This document shows, one piece after another, positions 62,836-64,000 of a stretch of 64,000 bases of DNA (within the stretch, counting starts at the first letter, position 1; every line of letters begins with the position of its first letter). A program made the translations under genes and the position numbers. The notes below the pieces were generated by a model. It ran no database searches, was not told the DNA's origin, and saw only the letters and a program-made list of their open reading frames with translations. Origin of the DNA: Bacillus thuringiensis (GTDB lineage: Bacteria > Bacillota > Bacilli > Bacillales > Bacillaceae_G); the NCBI RefSeq assembly GCF_022095615.2, contig NZ_CP155559.1:741501-805500 (forward strand), given 5' to 3'.

Positions 62836-63935
62836 TCAACGACAACCTCCATACCATCTTTTAAGTCTTTTTCAGGTTTAGAGATAATTTGTTCTCCTTT
62901 TTTCACTCCAGAAACTTTTGCTTCGCTATCAGTCTCGAATTCGACAGTAACCGCTTGTTCTTTCGCTTTCCCGTCTTTTACAACGAAGACAACATTTTTG
63001 TCACCTTTTTTCACGATGCTGCTTTTCGGAACAATTGTACCAGTTGCTTCGCCAGATTTACTTGTTACGTATACGTGGAATCCGTTTTGTAATTCTTCAC
63101 TATTATCTAATGTGACAGTGAACTGATAGTTAGAAACAGTTTTATTTTCATCCATGCTCTTTAATGGTGTAGACCCGATTTCTGTTACTTTTCCTGTCCA
63201 AGTCTTACCAGCGACAGTTTTTGAAGAAACAGTTACTTCTTGCCCAACTTTCATACTAGCAAGCTCATATTCAGAAAGTTGACCTTTTACTTTAAATGGA
63301 CCAGCGTGACGAAGTGTAATACCGCTCATACCTGTTTTTTCATCAGCAGTTTTTACGATGTCATCAATTACGCCATCAGTAGGGCTCGTTACAGAAAGTG
63401 TGTTTACTTTCTCTTTTGCTGCTTTAATCATTTCATCAGATTTTTCAACTTCAAACTTTTTCATTTCAATTTGTGATTCTAATTGTTGTACTTCGATTTC
63501 TGATGCCTTTAATGCTTCAGCAGGAAGGCCTGCATTTTTATCTTTTTGTAATTTTTGTTTCGCTGTATCAATTTGTTTTTGTAACAATGTTACTTCTTTT
63601 TGTGCGATTTTCTTTTGCATTTCTGCTTCCGTTACACCTTGTTTCGCAGTAGGGTCATTATATTTAAACAGGAGTTGCCCTTTTTTTACTTCATCACCTT
63701 TTTTTACAGCTAATTCATACGTACCTTTTGTTGGATCAAATGAAATTGTTTCGATGCCGTTTGGAATGACTTCACCGCCAAATTTTTGCGCGTTTTCAAT
63801 TTGTTTTTCTGTTACTTTATATCCGCTATATGCCATTGCTACTTCTGAACTACCGCCAGCAAATGCAAAATATGATCCAGCTGCAATACCGATTGCTACT
63901 ACACTAGTAATTAACACTTTATTTTTCTTCTTCAT
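62832..63935 (-). CDS. Membrane fusion protein (HlyD/MacA/YknX-like)
   Basis: A 367-residue protein: N-terminal membrane anchor (about 5-26), a biotinyl-lipoyl-like half (KKGDEVKKGQLLFKY), a coiled coil (about 100-175), and beta-barrel and membrane-proximal domains. Gram-positive adaptor that works with the FtsX-type permease. First gene of a three-gene minus-strand operon; the site is aaaaggtgataa. Confidence 0.92.
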   Translation of the reverse strand: MKKKNKVLITSVVAIGIAAGSYFAFAGGSSEVAMAYSGYKVTEKQIENAQKFGGEVIPNGIETISFDPTKGTYELAVKKGDEVKKGQLLFKYNDPTAKQGVTEAEMQKKIAQKEVTLLQKQIDTAKQKLQKDKNAGLPAEALKASEIEVQQLESQIEMKKFEVEKSDEMIKAAKEKVNTLSVTSPTDGVIDDIVKTADEKTGMSGITLRHAGPFKVKGQLSEYELASMKVGQEVTVSSKTVAGKTWTGKVTEIGSTPLKSMDENKTVSNYQFTVTLDNSEELQNGFHVYVTSKSGEATGTIVPKSSIVKKGDKNVVFVVKDGKAKEQAVTVEFETDSEAKVSGVKKGEQIISKPEKDLKDGMEVVVE

Positions 63936-64000
63936 CTATTTATCACCTTTTCGTTCGTTTTAGTATCTACATTAAGTATAAAAGAGGTGAAGAATCTGAC

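Overview
The window is a chromosomal segment of a low-GC, endospore-forming Firmicute, almost certainly a member of the Bacillus cereus group. This rests on the rRNA/tRNA sequences, strong purine-rich ribosome binding sites, three-gene germinant receptor and spoVR genes, the tandem TPP riboswitch before tenA, and the kdp operon under a c-di-AMP riboswitch. I see no prophage, insertion sequence, integrase or CRISPR array. The gene order looks like ordinary core chromosome with small lineage-specific insertions.

Layout. 1-5060 is the end of a ribosomal operon (23S, 5S) followed by 20 tRNA genes and a terminator, with a good promoter sequence in the 23S-5S spacer. 5157-8755 holds a CBS protein, an unrecognised 383-residue protein and a minus-strand operon (SH3/M23 endopeptidase, a membrane protein and a 51-residue membrane peptide). 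8981-17147 is the thiamine operon: promoter, two complete TPP riboswitches each with its own terminator, then tenA, thiZ, thiX, thiY, tenI, thiO, thiS, thiG, thiF, thiD. It joins salvage and uptake of pyrimidine precursor to thiazole synthesis.

17148-24385 holds two c-di-AMP (ydaO/yuaA-type) riboswitches. The first precedes two uncharacterised small genes. The second precedes the potassium pump operon (a 34-residue membrane peptide, kdpF, kdpA, kdpB, kdpC and a kdpD lacking its kinase half; no kdpE). 24374-32471 contains a MarR-controlled efflux pump, a patatin-like lipase, a purine permease, an SDR, an L,D-transpeptidase, and a thiol-disulfide oxidoreductase pair. 32637-40353 contains a YhdB-like protein, a PCYCGC lipoprotein, a germinant receptor operon (A-C-B), a secreted repeat protein, a nitroreductase and spoVR.

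40389-41172 is a perfect 47-base palindrome with a Fur-like core that carries the -35 box of an unstudied two-gene exported-protein locus. 41253-45731 is a persulfide-detoxification regulon of CstR type (cstR, TusA-rhodanese, rhodanese-dioxygenase, tusA, two rhodaneses, DsrE-like, TauE exporter) with four matching operator sites. 45765-52104 has a YbjN-like protein, an LCP cell-wall ligase, a YhdH-type reductase, a Na/Pi symporter and an MFS exporter. 52424-58990 is a sugar PTS locus in which two MupG-type 6-phospho-N-acetylmuramidases flank a PRD regulator and a lactose/cellobiose-family IIA, IIB, IIC set. The window ends with a 3D-domain cell-wall protein of the EntA/B/C type and a MacAB/YknXYZ-like exporter.

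All functional calls come from reading the translated sequence. No database search was run, and no structure or expression was computed.
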